A stretch of 64,000 bases of DNA from assembly GCF_014647375.1 (NCBI RefSeq), contig NZ_BMPB01000017.1:140251-204250 (forward strand). The letters run 5' to 3'. The DNA comes from Parabacteroides faecis. Its GTDB lineage: Bacteria; Bacteroidota; Bacteroidia; Bacteroidales; Tannerellaceae. Shown one piece after another: positions 52,540-61,219 of this stretch; within the stretch, counting starts at the first letter, position 1; each line of letters opens with the position of its first letter. The notes under the pieces were generated by a model. That model was not told the DNA's origin. It ran no database searches and saw only the letters and a program-made list of their open reading frames with translations. The position numbers were made by a program, and so were the translations under genes.

Positions 52540-53199
52540 ATGAAAACAATGAAGAAAATAATCTTAGGCGTATTCGCCTTACTGGCAATGGAAACAACAT
52601 CGGCACAGACACTCGAAAAGATGCAGTGGTTCAACGAACCAGCACAATGGGAGATCAAGGACAAGGCATTGTCCATGTTCGTTACCCCGCAAAGCGATTA
52701 CTGGCGTATCTCTCATTATGGATTTACCGTCGATGATGCGCCTTTCTATTATGCGACCTATGGCGGCGAGTTTGAAGCCAAAGTGAAGATCACGGGCGAT
52801 TATAAGGAGCGTTTCGACCAGGCGGGACTGATGCTGCGTATAGACCATGAGAATTATATCAAGGCCGGTATCGAATTTGTAGACGGTAAATTCAATCTGA
52901 GCACGGTCGTTACCCATAAGACCAGCGACTGGAGTGTGATAACGTTGGATAAACCTGTCCCTTATATCTGGATCAAGGCAGTCAGACGGTTGGATGCCGT
53001 TGAAATATTCTACTCCTTCGACGACAAGACTTACACCATGATGCGAAATGCCTGGTTGCAGGATAATACGCCGGTAAAGGTCGGCTTTATGGGTGCTTGT
53101 CCTGATGGGAACGGTTTTAATGTAAAGTTTGAACATTTCCAGGTAAAGCATTTGCCTGATCTGCGTAGATTGGAGTGGCTGAAGAAAAATGCGGAATAA
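52540..53199 (+). CDS. DUF1349 domain protein, secreted
   Basis: 219 residues: signal peptide (to about 22, TTSAQ) and a concanavalin-like DUF1349 domain (QSDYWRISHYGF, FDQAGLMLRIDHENYIKAGIE, SWSVI-like DWSVITLDKP). This fold commonly binds or acts on carbohydrates. A second in-frame Met at 52549 is also possible as start. No operon partner; the LuxR gene is divergent. Confidence 0.9.
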   Translation: MKTMKKIILGVFALLAMETTSAQTLEKMQWFNEPAQWEIKDKALSMFVTPQSDYWRISHYGFTVDDAPFYYATYGGEFEAKVKITGDYKERFDQAGLMLRIDHENYIKAGIEFVDGKFNLSTVVTHKTSDWSVITLDKPVPYIWIKAVRRLDAVEIFYSFDDKTYTMMRNAWLQDNTPVKVGFMGACPDGNGFNVKFEHFQVKHLPDLRRLEWLKKNAE

Positions 53200-53237
53200 A
53201 CCTCTGTGTACCTCTTTCACGATTAAAGAAAAAATTC

Positions 53238-53245
53238 TATATTTG
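53238..53245 (+). promoter_or_regulatory. -7 promoter element for pfp
   Basis: TATATTTG matches TAnnTTTG, with TTTC about 20 bp upstream as a -33-like element; 51 bp before the start. Confidence 0.6.
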
Positions 53246-53296
53246 CACCGCTTTTAGGAGTAAATCAGATAATTTCTATATAAATCAGATTAAGAA

Positions 53297-54943
53297 ATGA
53301 CAAAGAGCGCATTACAAATTGCAAGAGCAGCTTACCAGCCTAAGGTACCCGCTGCATTGAAAGGTGCTGTAAAAGCCGTTGACGGTGAGTATACACAATC
53401 AGTTGCCGATCAGGAAGAAATCAAAGAACTGTTCCCTAACACGTACGGGATGCCGATCGTTACTTTCGAAAAGAGCAGCGAAAAGAAAAATATGCCTGCT
53501 ATCAATGTAGGTGTGATCCTGTCAGGTGGTCAGGCTCCTGGTGGTCATAACGTGATTGCCGGTATCTTCGACGGTGTAAAAGCTACAAACAAAGACTCTC
53601 GTCTGTATGGCTTTATCCTGGGTCCCGGTGGTCTGATCGATCACAAATATATGGAACTGACTGCTGATATTATCGATGAATATCGTAATACAGGTGGTTT
53701 CGATATGATTGGTTCAGGCCGTACTAAACTGGAAACAAAAGAACAGTTCGACAAAGGTCTTGAAATCCTGAAAAAACTGGGTATCTCTGCTCTGGTTATT
53801 ATCGGTGGTGACGACTCAAATACAAATGCTTGCGTATTGGCTGAATATTACAAAGCTATCAACGCTGGTGTACAGGTTATCGGTTGCCCGAAGACGATCG
53901 ACGGTGACTTGAAGAACGAGCAGATTGAAACTTCTTTCGGTTTCGATACTGCTTGTAAAGTATATTCAGAAGTGATCGGTAACATCCAACGTGACTGTAA
54001 CTCTGCTCAGAAATACTGGCACTTCATCAAATTGATGGGACGTTCAGCTTCTCATATTGCACTGGAATGTGCTTTGCAGACTCAGCCGAATGTGGCTATC
54101 GTTTCAGAAGAAGTAGAAGCTAAGAACATGTCTTTGGACGATATCGTAACTTATGTTGCTGAAATCGTAGCAAAACGTGCTGAAGCTGGTAACAACTTCG
54201 GTACTGTATTGATCCCTGAAGGTTTGATCGAATTCGTTCCGGCTATGAAACGTTTGATCGCTGAATTGAACGACTTCCTGGCTAAACACGATGCAGAATT
54301 CAAGATGATCAAGAAGAGTGAACAACGTGCTTATATCATCAGCAAACTGACAAAAGAAAATTCTGACCTGTATGCTTCTCTGCCGGAAGGCGTTGCACGT
54401 CAGCTGTCTTTGGATCGCGACCCGCACGGAAACGTTCAGGTTTCTCTGATCGAAACAGAAAAGTTGTTGTCTGAAATGGTAGGCAAGAAATTGGACGAAT
54501 GGAAGAAAGCCGGTAAATATAACGGTAAGTTCTCTGCTTTGCACCACTTCTTCGGTTACGAAGGCCGTTGCGCTGCTCCGTCTAACTACGATGCTGACTA
54601 CTGCTATTCTTTAGGTTACACTGCTTCTTGCCTGATCGCTGCCGGTAAGACTGGTTATATGTCATCTGTTCGTAATACGACTGCTCCTGCTGACAAGTGG
54701 ATTGCCGGTGGTATTCCTGTAACAATGATGATGAACATGGAAAAACGTCATGGTGAAATGAAACCGGTTATCCAGAAAGCTTTGGTGAAGCTGGACGGTG
54801 CTCCTTTCAAGAAGTTCGCTGCTAATCGCGACGAGTGGGCTTTGACTACCAGCTACGTTTATCCGGGTCCGATCCAGTACTTCGGTCCGACGGAAGTTTG
54901 CGACGAACCGACTAAGACGTTGCAGTTGGAACAGGCTAAATAA
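53297..54943 (+). CDS. pfp: Diphosphate--fructose-6-phosphate 1-phosphotransferase
   Basis: 548-residue PPi-dependent phosphofructokinase; it makes fructose 1,6-bisphosphate using pyrophosphate instead of ATP, a reversible glycolytic step. Seen: [16 protein letters not shown] near 74, GGDDSN at 170-175 (the double Asp marks PPi rather than ATP use), [11 protein letters not shown] and [15 protein letters not shown]. The length fits the long PFP clade. Codon use is strongly biased (many CTG, GGT, AAA), as in highly expressed genes. Own promoter and terminator, so a single-gene unit. Confidence 0.96.
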   Translation: MTKSALQIARAAYQPKVPAALKGAVKAVDGEYTQSVADQEEIKELFPNTYGMPIVTFEKSSEKKNMPAINVGVILSGGQAPGGHNVIAGIFDGVKATNKDSRLYGFILGPGGLIDHKYMELTADIIDEYRNTGGFDMIGSGRTKLETKEQFDKGLEILKKLGISALVIIGGDDSNTNACVLAEYYKAINAGVQVIGCPKTIDGDLKNEQIETSFGFDTACKVYSEVIGNIQRDCNSAQKYWHFIKLMGRSASHIALECALQTQPNVAIVSEEVEAKNMSLDDIVTYVAEIVAKRAEAGNNFGTVLIPEGLIEFVPAMKRLIAELNDFLAKHDAEFKMIKKSEQRAYIISKLTKENSDLYASLPEGVARQLSLDRDPHGNVQVSLIETEKLLSEMVGKKLDEWKKAGKYNGKFSALHHFFGYEGRCAAPSNYDADYCYSLGYTASCLIAAGKTGYMSSVRNTTAPADKWIAGGIPVTMMMNMEKRHGEMKPVIQKALVKLDGAPFKKFAANRDEWALTTSYVYPGPIQYFGPTEVCDEPTKTLQLEQAK

Positions 54944-54967
54944 TTAGCTAGAAATATAGTCTATATA

Positions 54968-55003
54968 ATAGAGGTAAGGCGTAGGCTTTACCTCTATTTT
55001 TTT
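54968..55003 (+). terminator. Terminator after pfp
   Basis: ATAGAGGTAAGGC pairs with GCTTTACCTCTAT and is followed by TTTTTTT, 24 bp after the pfp stop. Confidence 0.9.
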
Positions 55004-55012
55004 AGGTAACGA

Positions 55013-55651
55013 CTATATGCTGACATCGATTGAGTATTTGCTCAGCGGTTCTTCACCTGCTTGTTTCAGTATTCTGTTTGCCTTCTTGAGACAAATATCA
55101 TTGAAGTCTTTTTCTATATAGATGAAATTGTGACGTACATACATGGAGTCTACCGGGACAATTTTCATCTTCTGAAGGTCAATGTCAATAATCTGTTTTT
55201 TTAAATTCTTTTTATTGATACTTCCGCAGGCATACTGTATAAATGCAGACAAAGCATTTAGTAAAATCTGAACGGTATCATGAGGCACTCTGCGATTATA
55301 AAATAAATGATGATAAAATGAAATTACCATAGAGCGTGTATTCTCATCGTAGCTATTTAGCAAAAACTGGTATTCCTGATAGTCGTCAAGCAAATCGTCG
55401 GCTAACTGGTTTTTATCGAACAAAAGATTTGTAGGAGCAATATTTATCCCGGTTACCTCTTCGAATTTATCAGCAATGAATTCTGCATCTTTATATGTTA
55501 TATCAGTCTTTGTACAATCCTTTTTTATCTGGATGGAGTCGAAAAGTGAATATCCGGTCAACAGAGTATACATTAGCATCGCTCTGCCGCATATCGGATG
55601 ATCCATCATTGATTTAGAAAGCTGATCAATCTGATTTTGTGTTGTTTTCAT
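55013..55651 (-). CDS. Hypothetical protein (212 aa)
   Basis: A mostly helical, charged soluble protein without signal peptide; no family recognised. It is Lys/Asp/Ile-rich, with features such as DDLLDDYQEYQFLLNSYDE and a C-terminal KKANRILKQAGEEP. It is more A+T-rich than its neighbours, which may mean a separate origin. It shares the pfp terminator region by convergence. The frame is long and clean, so I think it is real. Confidence 0.7.
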   Translation of the reverse strand: MKTTQNQIDQLSKSMMDHPICGRAMLMYTLLTGYSLFDSIQIKKDCTKTDITYKDAEFIADKFEEVTGINIAPTNLLFDKNQLADDLLDDYQEYQFLLNSYDENTRSMVISFYHHLFYNRRVPHDTVQILLNALSAFIQYACGSINKKNLKKQIIDIDLQKMKIVPVDSMYVRHNFIYIEKDFNDICLKKANRILKQAGEEPLSKYSIDVSI

Positions 55652-55704
55652 AATAGTTGTTTTATTAATATTAATACGGAGACAATGTACAAAATATAGT
55701 TGAC

Positions 55705-56037
55705 TTATGATACTATTTTCATCAATATATTCATATTATGTCGTTTGGTTGCACCGGTGATCAGGAACCAGTCGACGATCCACCAAAGTCCCAGTCCGCC
55801 GCCGGTGAGAAGTTTGCCGATCCCTTTTCCGATATCGCCGAGCAGAAAACGGTCTAAGCCGATTGTTCCCAGGAAAATAGAGGCGAGAAGTATCTTGCCC
55901 GGACTTTTGAAAGGTGTTGTCGTAAGAAGGAATTCTTGTTCCGGGGTGAGATTAAGCAGGCGATTGATCGGAATCTCATATTCAGGGAATTTATGTTCAT
56001 TGGCCAGAAGAAACTGGTCTACTTTTTCAGCTTCCAT
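55705..56037 (-). CDS. TM2-domain membrane protein
   Basis: 110 residues: about 45 soluble residues, then a TM2 domain with two membrane helices ([38 protein letters not shown]) and the DRF motif. It is a close paralogue of the protein at 56471; the DUF2752 gene lies between them on the same strand. TM2 function in bacteria is unknown. Confidence 0.9.
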   Translation of the reverse strand: MEAEKVDQFLLANEHKFPEYEIPINRLLNLTPEQEFLLTTTPFKSPGKILLASIFLGTIGLDRFLLGDIGKGIGKLLTGGGLGLWWIVDWFLITGATKRHNMNILMKIVS

Positions 56038-56063
56038 ATATTAGTCGATTAATTAATGTTTGG

Positions 56064-56071
56064 CAAAGATA
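56064..56071 (-). promoter_or_regulatory. -7 promoter element for second TM2 gene
   Basis: Minus-strand TATCTTTG, 26 bp before the start at 56037. Confidence 0.5.
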
Positions 56072-56088
56072 GTCATTTCTCTTGTCTT

Positions 56089-56460
56089 CTACAGCCCTTT
56101 ATGGATATTCCATATCCAATTCAGGATCGTTAGTAAGACGATCGGTAGGAGAACGTATTTATTGGTAAGATGATGTTCCGATCTGTTTAACCAGTCCCGG
56201 AACTGACGGTTTTTCCGTATGAAGTCGGAAGCTAATCCGGCTATATAGAAAATAGCCAGTAAAGTGAACAGTAAACCATACGGATTGATCAGGACTGATG
56301 TGTAGATGTCTCCTTTCAGTAAGCTGGTTAAGGCGCGTCGTGTACCGCATGCCGGACAGGGATATCCGGTAATTGTGTGAAAGATACATGGGAATGACAA
56401 TAATATATATCCCGCCATGATGACCAGGACGGGATATACATATTTATTTCTTATTTCCAC
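56089..56460 (-). CDS. DUF2752 membrane protein
   Basis: 123 residues with three membrane helices and the family signature ITGYPCPACGTRRALTSLLKG near 31. DUF2752 proteins are small membrane proteins of unknown role often found beside TM2 genes, as here. It follows the first TM2 gene by 10 bp. Confidence 0.9.
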   Translation of the reverse strand: MEIRNKYVYPVLVIMAGYILLSFPCIFHTITGYPCPACGTRRALTSLLKGDIYTSVLINPYGLLFTLLAIFYIAGLASDFIRKNRQFRDWLNRSEHHLTNKYVLLPIVLLTILNWIWNIHKGL

Positions 56461-56470
56461 GAGAATGGAA

Positions 56471-56812
56471 TTAGAGCATTAGTATGTTTTGTAACTGTTC
56501 CAGGTTTTTCTTTTTAGTTGCGTCCATGATCAGGAACCAGTCGATAATCATCCATATTCCGCAACCACCCAGGGTAACAAGTTTGCCGACACCGAGTCCG
56601 ACGTCGCCGATCAGGAAACGGTCTATTCCCAGTGATCCCAGAAAAATAGAGATGATCAGTATCGTTGTCGGGTCTTTGAAATCGCAGGTTTGTAAATAAA
56701 TTAGCTTGGATTCATCTAAGGCTAACAAACGATCTCTGATAAAAGGCATCTGACTGGCAGGCAATTTGCTGCTGTTTGTCATGAGGAACATATCCACTTT
56801 TTGTGCGTCCAT
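56471..56812 (-). CDS. TM2-domain membrane protein
   Basis: 113 residues from the ATG at 56812 (MDAQKVDMFLMTN), aligned with the start of its paralogue at 56037 ([13 protein letters not shown]); the frame is open to 56893 but the extra part runs over the promoter. TM2 domain IFLGSLGIDRFLIGD and CGIWMIIDWFLI. First gene of the TM2, DUF2752, TM2 group. Confidence 0.9.
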   Translation of the reverse strand: MDAQKVDMFLMTNSSKLPASQMPFIRDRLLALDESKLIYLQTCDFKDPTTILIISIFLGSLGIDRFLIGDVGLGVGKLVTLGGCGIWMIIDWFLIMDATKKKNLEQLQNILML

Positions 56813-56838
56813 AATTTTATAGATTGATTTACTAACGA

Positions 56839-56865
56839 CAAATATAGTGTTTTTTCGTATCTTTG
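56839..56865. promoter_or_regulatory. Divergent -7 elements for TM2 group and riboflavin synthase
   Basis: Minus-strand TATATTTG (56839-56846) reads toward the TM2 gene, and plus-strand TATCTTTG (56858-56865) toward the riboflavin synthase gene, 12 bp apart. Confidence 0.6.
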
Positions 56866-56899
56866 AACCTGATAATATTAATTTAAACAACACAATACT

Positions 56900-57502
56900 A
56901 TGTTCTCAGGAATTGTAGAAGAAGCTGCTCAGGTGGTTGCGTTGAACGCAGATCAGGGAAACCTGCATATCACAATGAAATGTTCATTTGTAAATGAGCT
57001 GAAAATTGATCAGAGTGTAGCACATAACGGCGTTTGCCTGACGGTGGTAAACCTGACCGACGATACGTATACGGTGACAGCCATTCAGGAAACATTGGAC
57101 CGTTCCAATCTGGGATTATTGAAAGTGGGTGATCTGGTAAATCTTGAACGAAGCATGATGATGAACGGTCGCCTCGATGGCCATATCGTGCAGGGGCATG
57201 TGGATCAGACTGCCGTTTGTAAGAATGTACGCGAAGCGGATGGTAGTTGGTATTATACGTTTGAATATACGTTCGATAAGGCAATGGCGCAGCAGGGCTA
57301 TATGACGGTGGAAAAAGGTTCCGTTTGTGTGAACGGCGTCAGTCTGACTGTTTGCAACTCGCAGCAAAATAGCTTTGAAGTGGCTATTATTCCTTATACG
57401 CATGATAATACGAACTTTTGCCGGATCGAAGAGGGAACGGTTGTCAATCTGGAATTTGATATCGTAGGCAAATACATCAGTAAGATGATGCAGTTCAAAT
57501 GA
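56900..57502 (+). CDS. ribE: Riboflavin synthase, alpha chain
   Basis: 200 residues. Joins two molecules of 6,7-dimethyl-8-ribityllumazine to give riboflavin. The two homologous lumazine-binding halves are clear: MFSGIVEEAAQV and SVAHNGVCLTVV in the first, GHIVQGHVDQ and VCVNGVSLTVC in the second. Length is normal. It is a single gene here, divergent from the TM2 group, not in a rib operon. Confidence 0.96.
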   Translation: MFSGIVEEAAQVVALNADQGNLHITMKCSFVNELKIDQSVAHNGVCLTVVNLTDDTYTVTAIQETLDRSNLGLLKVGDLVNLERSMMMNGRLDGHIVQGHVDQTAVCKNVREADGSWYYTFEYTFDKAMAQQGYMTVEKGSVCVNGVSLTVCNSQQNSFEVAIIPYTHDNTNFCRIEEGTVVNLEFDIVGKYISKMMQFK

Positions 57503-57568
57503 AAGTTTTCCTCTCATAAGCCAAACAACGACCGAACGACCGGGCATTCGACCCGGCACGTTCGATCG

Positions 57569-58942
57569 TTATTTCACGACACATCTTTTCTTCCAGATAT
57601 CCATCTTGTAATATATATAGGTAATGAGCAATCCGATAGCAATACTGATGCCAATTGCCCACCAGATACCTTGTCGTCCGTACCAGGCACTTAGCTGGTA
57701 AGCCAATGGTATGCGGATCAACCACAGGCAAAGCAGGCTGGTGACCATCGTGAAAATGGTATCGCCAGCACCACGAAGGGCTCCGTTGTATATGTTCAGG
57801 GCACCGTGGACGATAAAGAAACCTCCGATAATCAATAAATATTCTTTCCCGATAGCGATTACGGCCGGATCGCTGGTAAATGCACGCATCATCTCTTCTC
57901 CGAAAAAGTAAACGGCGGTAAAGGTGATTACGCTGAATATAACGTTGACCAGCATGGTAAACCGGAGCCCTTTGCGGACACGGTCGAAATGTCCGGCTCC
58001 GATATTTTGTCCGCAAAAGGCAGCTAAAGCTCCCGACAGGGTCAGGACGGCCTGTGTTATAATGGTATCTATTTTTCCGGCAGCGCCATAAGCTGTCAGT
58101 GTATCGGTGCCGAAACTGTTCACTATCCCGAGAAGTGCGATCAGGCCCAATGCGATTGCGCATTGCTGGACGCTGGTGGGTAGTCCGATTTTCAGTCCTT
58201 CTTTGAAGAGTGTCATATCAAACAGTAGATCCTGCTTTTTGATGGAGAGTAGGGGATGCGTATTGTTTACATATCCCAATGCGACACACATGCCGATTCC
58301 TTGTGCTATGACAGTTGCACGTGCCGCACCTTCAATTCCCCAGTCGAACCCTACGATGAAAAGTAAATCCAGTACGATATTCAATACTGTCGTAATGAAA
58401 ATGAAGATCATAGGACGGACGGATTCACCTACACCTCTCAATATGGAGATGATACTGTTGAATGTAACGAACAGGAAAGTTCCTCCGATATAAATCCTGA
58501 AATAAGCAACGGCACTAGGTATAACTTCCTCCGGCGTATTTGTCAGACGGAAGATCGGTTCTGCAAATATGATCCCGGCAATTGAAAGTGCAATGCCTGC
58601 CACCAGCATAAATATAAAGAAGGAGGAAAATGCCCGCTGTACTTTGTCATATTGTTTAGCTCCGAAGAATTGTGAAACGACCACTGATGTACCGCTTCCG
58701 ACACCGATGACAAGTGAAATGATAAAGTAGTAAATAAAAAAGGATGCAGAAACGGCAGCCAATGCTTCTTTTCCCAGAAACTGTCCGACAATGATACTGT
58801 CTGTGATATTATAGAGTTGCTGTAACAAGTTCCCGATAAGAAGCGGCAAAGCGAAACGTACGATCACTTTCCACACGGGACCATGCGTCAGGTCATTTTT
58901 GTTCCTGGGTGGAACTGTCAGCTCTTCATCCTCCATTTTCAA
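57569..58942 (-). CDS. MATE-family efflux transporter
   Basis: 457 residues with about twelve membrane helices. N-terminal WKVIVRFALPLLIGNLLQQLY and GVGSGTSVVVSQFFGAKQY are typical of MATE proteins, which expel drugs or metabolites with Na+ or H+ exchange. It follows the YihY gene by 4 bp on the same strand, so the two are co-transcribed. Confidence 0.93.
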   Translation of the reverse strand: MKMEDEELTVPPRNKNDLTHGPVWKVIVRFALPLLIGNLLQQLYNITDSIIVGQFLGKEALAAVSASFFIYYFIISLVIGVGSGTSVVVSQFFGAKQYDKVQRAFSSFFIFMLVAGIALSIAGIIFAEPIFRLTNTPEEVIPSAVAYFRIYIGGTFLFVTFNSIISILRGVGESVRPMIFIFITTVLNIVLDLLFIVGFDWGIEGAARATVIAQGIGMCVALGYVNNTHPLLSIKKQDLLFDMTLFKEGLKIGLPTSVQQCAIALGLIALLGIVNSFGTDTLTAYGAAGKIDTIITQAVLTLSGALAAFCGQNIGAGHFDRVRKGLRFTMLVNVIFSVITFTAVYFFGEEMMRAFTSDPAVIAIGKEYLLIIGGFFIVHGALNIYNGALRGAGDTIFTMVTSLLCLWLIRIPLAYQLSAWYGRQGIWWAIGISIAIGLLITYIYYKMDIWKKRCVVK

Positions 58943-58946
58943 TCGT

Positions 58947-60323
58947 TTAGAGATCTTTGAGAAGGATGTTGTCGTTCGCTTTGATCATATCTTCCCGGGT
59001 TTTTAGTAATGCATGCCATTCTTTGGTAAAAAGTTTGGAAGTATCTATCTTGAAATTTTCGGAACCGTATTCATCCATTTTGGTGAACAGGTAACCGACT
59101 GTTATTTTATTTATGTCGATAGCGGGTTGATAATAAACGACTCGTTCATCATCTCCGTAATTTACTTCTATAATGATGCCTAGTTCGGTAAGCAAATAAA
59201 GAATATCTGTAGTAAGACGGATAGGGATGCGGTAGGCATCCGACAATTCGTCGGCCGTATATGGTTTTTCCCCGTTAACGAATCGTTTTATGATCAGGGA
59301 AGAGATAAGCAAAGTCAGGAAGTCCTTATATCTGCGGCTGATGTTTTTACTGTCGCGTTCAAAGCTGAACTTTTTTACATTCTGTGAGGCATACGACAGT
59401 TCGGCCCCGAAAAGACATATCAACCAGGATAATTGTAACCATAGTAATAATAAAGGTAAGGCGGCGAAACTACCGTAAATGGCATTGTACTTACTTACCC
59501 AGATTTGTCCGGTAATGTAAATGAACTGGAAGAACTGGAAAGCACAACCTGCGATTATACCTGCGATCAATCCGTTGATGAACCTGACTTTTGTGTTGGG
59601 AAGAGACAGGTATAAACCGGTAAAAGCCATGATCGTAATAATATAAGGTACTACATTCAGAGCAAGTTCAACCAGTGGGGTGAAAAACAGGTAATTGCTC
59701 AGGAATGAATTTTGCAAGGTAGAAGCAAAGATGGAAAGCCCGCTGGAAGCTGTCATCAGTACCGGTAATATAAGGAACAAAGCCAGGTAGTCGGATATTT
59801 TTCTATACCAGGGTCGTGACTTTTTTATTTGCCAGATATCGTTAAAGGTATCTTCAATGGAAGAGATCAGGTTGATGACCGTATAAAATAGCAAGACAAG
59901 ACCGATTCCGATAATAACACCGCCTTGTGCCTGTGCCAGGTAATTCTCTACATACTGGAAAGCCTTGTTGAGTTCGTTTTCGTGTCCGGGAAAGTAATAG
60001 AGCAACTCTTTCCGCACGGTTGCCTGAAATCCGAACCCCTTGGCAATACCTACTAATACAGCTAATAAAGGAACAATGGCTAGAAATGTGCTGTAGGTAA
60101 GGGCTGATGCTTTGGTTTGCAGATTCTCACTGTTGAATCCGCGTACAGCAAGTATGATTGTCTTGATCGTGTTGATATAAAGCTCTTTCAGGCCGCTTAC
60201 TTCATTCTCTGTAATTCTCCAGATGTCGTAAGTTACAAAACGAATGGTTCTTGTCAGCAAGGCGTTGATCCGTTCTATCAGAGGCTTTTTATCACCAGTC
60301 TTTTTATCCGTCTTCTTCTTCAT
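58947..60323 (-). CDS. YihY/virulence-factor BrkB family membrane protein
   Basis: 458 residues. Six membrane helices in the YihY/BrkB pattern (ALTYSTFLAIVPLLAVLVG, INLISSIEDTFNDIW, YNAIYGSFAALPLLLLWLQLSW). About 130 residues at the C-terminus form a cytosolic part that looks like a winged helix (YTADELSDAYRIPIRLTTDIL). The function of the family is unsettled. It is upstream of the MATE gene. Confidence 0.93.
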   Translation of the reverse strand: MKKKTDKKTGDKKPLIERINALLTRTIRFVTYDIWRITENEVSGLKELYINTIKTIILAVRGFNSENLQTKASALTYSTFLAIVPLLAVLVGIAKGFGFQATVRKELLYYFPGHENELNKAFQYVENYLAQAQGGVIIGIGLVLLFYTVINLISSIEDTFNDIWQIKKSRPWYRKISDYLALFLILPVLMTASSGLSIFASTLQNSFLSNYLFFTPLVELALNVVPYIITIMAFTGLYLSLPNTKVRFINGLIAGIIAGCAFQFFQFIYITGQIWVSKYNAIYGSFAALPLLLLWLQLSWLICLFGAELSYASQNVKKFSFERDSKNISRRYKDFLTLLISSLIIKRFVNGEKPYTADELSDAYRIPIRLTTDILYLLTELGIIIEVNYGDDERVVYYQPAIDINKITVGYLFTKMDEYGSENFKIDTSKLFTKEWHALLKTREDMIKANDNILLKDL

Positions 60324-60370
60324 GCTGTGATTTGTAAGGGCAAAAGGTGTTTGCCGGATGAATAAAAAAA

Positions 60371-60724
60371 TGCAGCCTGCCTGTAAGCCGGGTCCTGTGC
60401 TCCAACCGGAGTCGGAGTGTCTGCCATTTATCTTGTCTTACCGTCACCGGCAAGCTTTAGCGGTCTACCCCCCGGCATCGGACGAGCAATCCTACATACG
60501 CCGGTATACATGACCTTACAACCCATAAGATGTACGGCATCCTGTATTGCTACAGGATCCGGTGAGCTCTTACCTCACCTTTTCACCCTTACCGGACGGA
60601 TCCGGTGGTTATTCTCTGTTACATTACTCAGCCCTTGCGGACTGCTTCCCGTTAAGAAGTATGGTGCTCTGTGTTGCCCGGACTTTCCTCACATCCGAAG
60701 ATGAGCGACAGACCGGCAGGCTGC
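60371..60724 (-). ncRNA. rnpB: RNase P RNA
   Basis: On the minus strand the conserved core GAGGAAAGTCCGGGC appears near the 5' end and ACCCGGCTTACAGGCAGGC near the 3' end. The ends pair (GCAGCCTGCCGG / CAGGCAGGCTGC), followed by a U-run at 60364-60370. Length about 354 nt fits a type A bacterial RNase P RNA. The 5' end is fixed by a -7 element ending 8 bp upstream. Confidence 0.95.
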
Positions 60725-60731
60725 AATGCGA

Positions 60732-60739
60732 CAAAGATA
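60732..60739 (-). promoter_or_regulatory. -7 promoter element for rnpB
   Basis: Minus-strand TATCTTTG ends 8 nt before the RNA 5' end. The region where a -33 element should lie is occupied by the TTGAC heptamer array. Confidence 0.7.
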
Positions 60740-60748
60740 GGTATTTTA

Positions 60749-60979
60749 GTTGACAGTTGACGGTTGACGGTTGACAATTTTGGGTAAAGATAAGGGCAGG
60801 GTGTTTATCTGTTTGTCTTTGGGTTACTTACCGAATAAGGGCTGGTTTACTTAGTAAGTAGTAGAGATGTCTGCTTATCGAGTTGGCGAAGAGTTACTTA
60901 ATAAGTGGATCAAAGGTTACTTGATAAGTAAAGGAAACTCTTTCTTTAATCTGTCAACTGTCACTTGTCAACTGTCAAC
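60749..60979. repeat. Inverted TTGAC heptamer arrays enclosing array D
   Basis: Left (60749-60777): four heptamers GTTGACA/GTTGACG. Right (60951-60979): CTGTCAA, CTGTCAC, TTGTCAA, CTGTCAA, the inverse. Between them array D has TACTTA(n)TAAGT-like palindromic units with anchors at 60825, 60848, 60872 (degenerate), 60895 and 60918, so spacing is 23, 24, 23 and 23. No gene lies here; the whole may fold as one long hairpin. The following 240 bp to 61219 show no gene either. Confidence 0.8.
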
Positions 60980-61219
60980 TTAGTTGAACTTTCTGCCGTT
61001 CTTACTGTTATATTACTGAAAGCATGACCATTTGGCAGGGGAATGATTGTTAAAAAGGTACTTTGCAATGCACAGTACTGTTAAGCGCAGTTAACCCCGG
61101 ATAATTCGCCGTTAAAAGTGATAAAAAATCAAGGCTAAATGGAATAATCGCACGTTTTTTGAGTTTTCTTTGTCGAAAGAAAAGTGTTAAATTTAAATGT
61201 TTGATAAAATAAAAAGAGT

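Noticed and set aside
60417-60753. Short plus-strand frames over 60417-60753
   Set aside because: They lie on the complement of the RNase P RNA, whose conserved core and end pairing are clear.
60822-60931. Evenly spaced repeats considered as a CRISPR array
   Set aside because: Units are only about 23 bp including the variable part, repeats are imperfect, there are no 28-40 bp spacers and no cas genes in the window.
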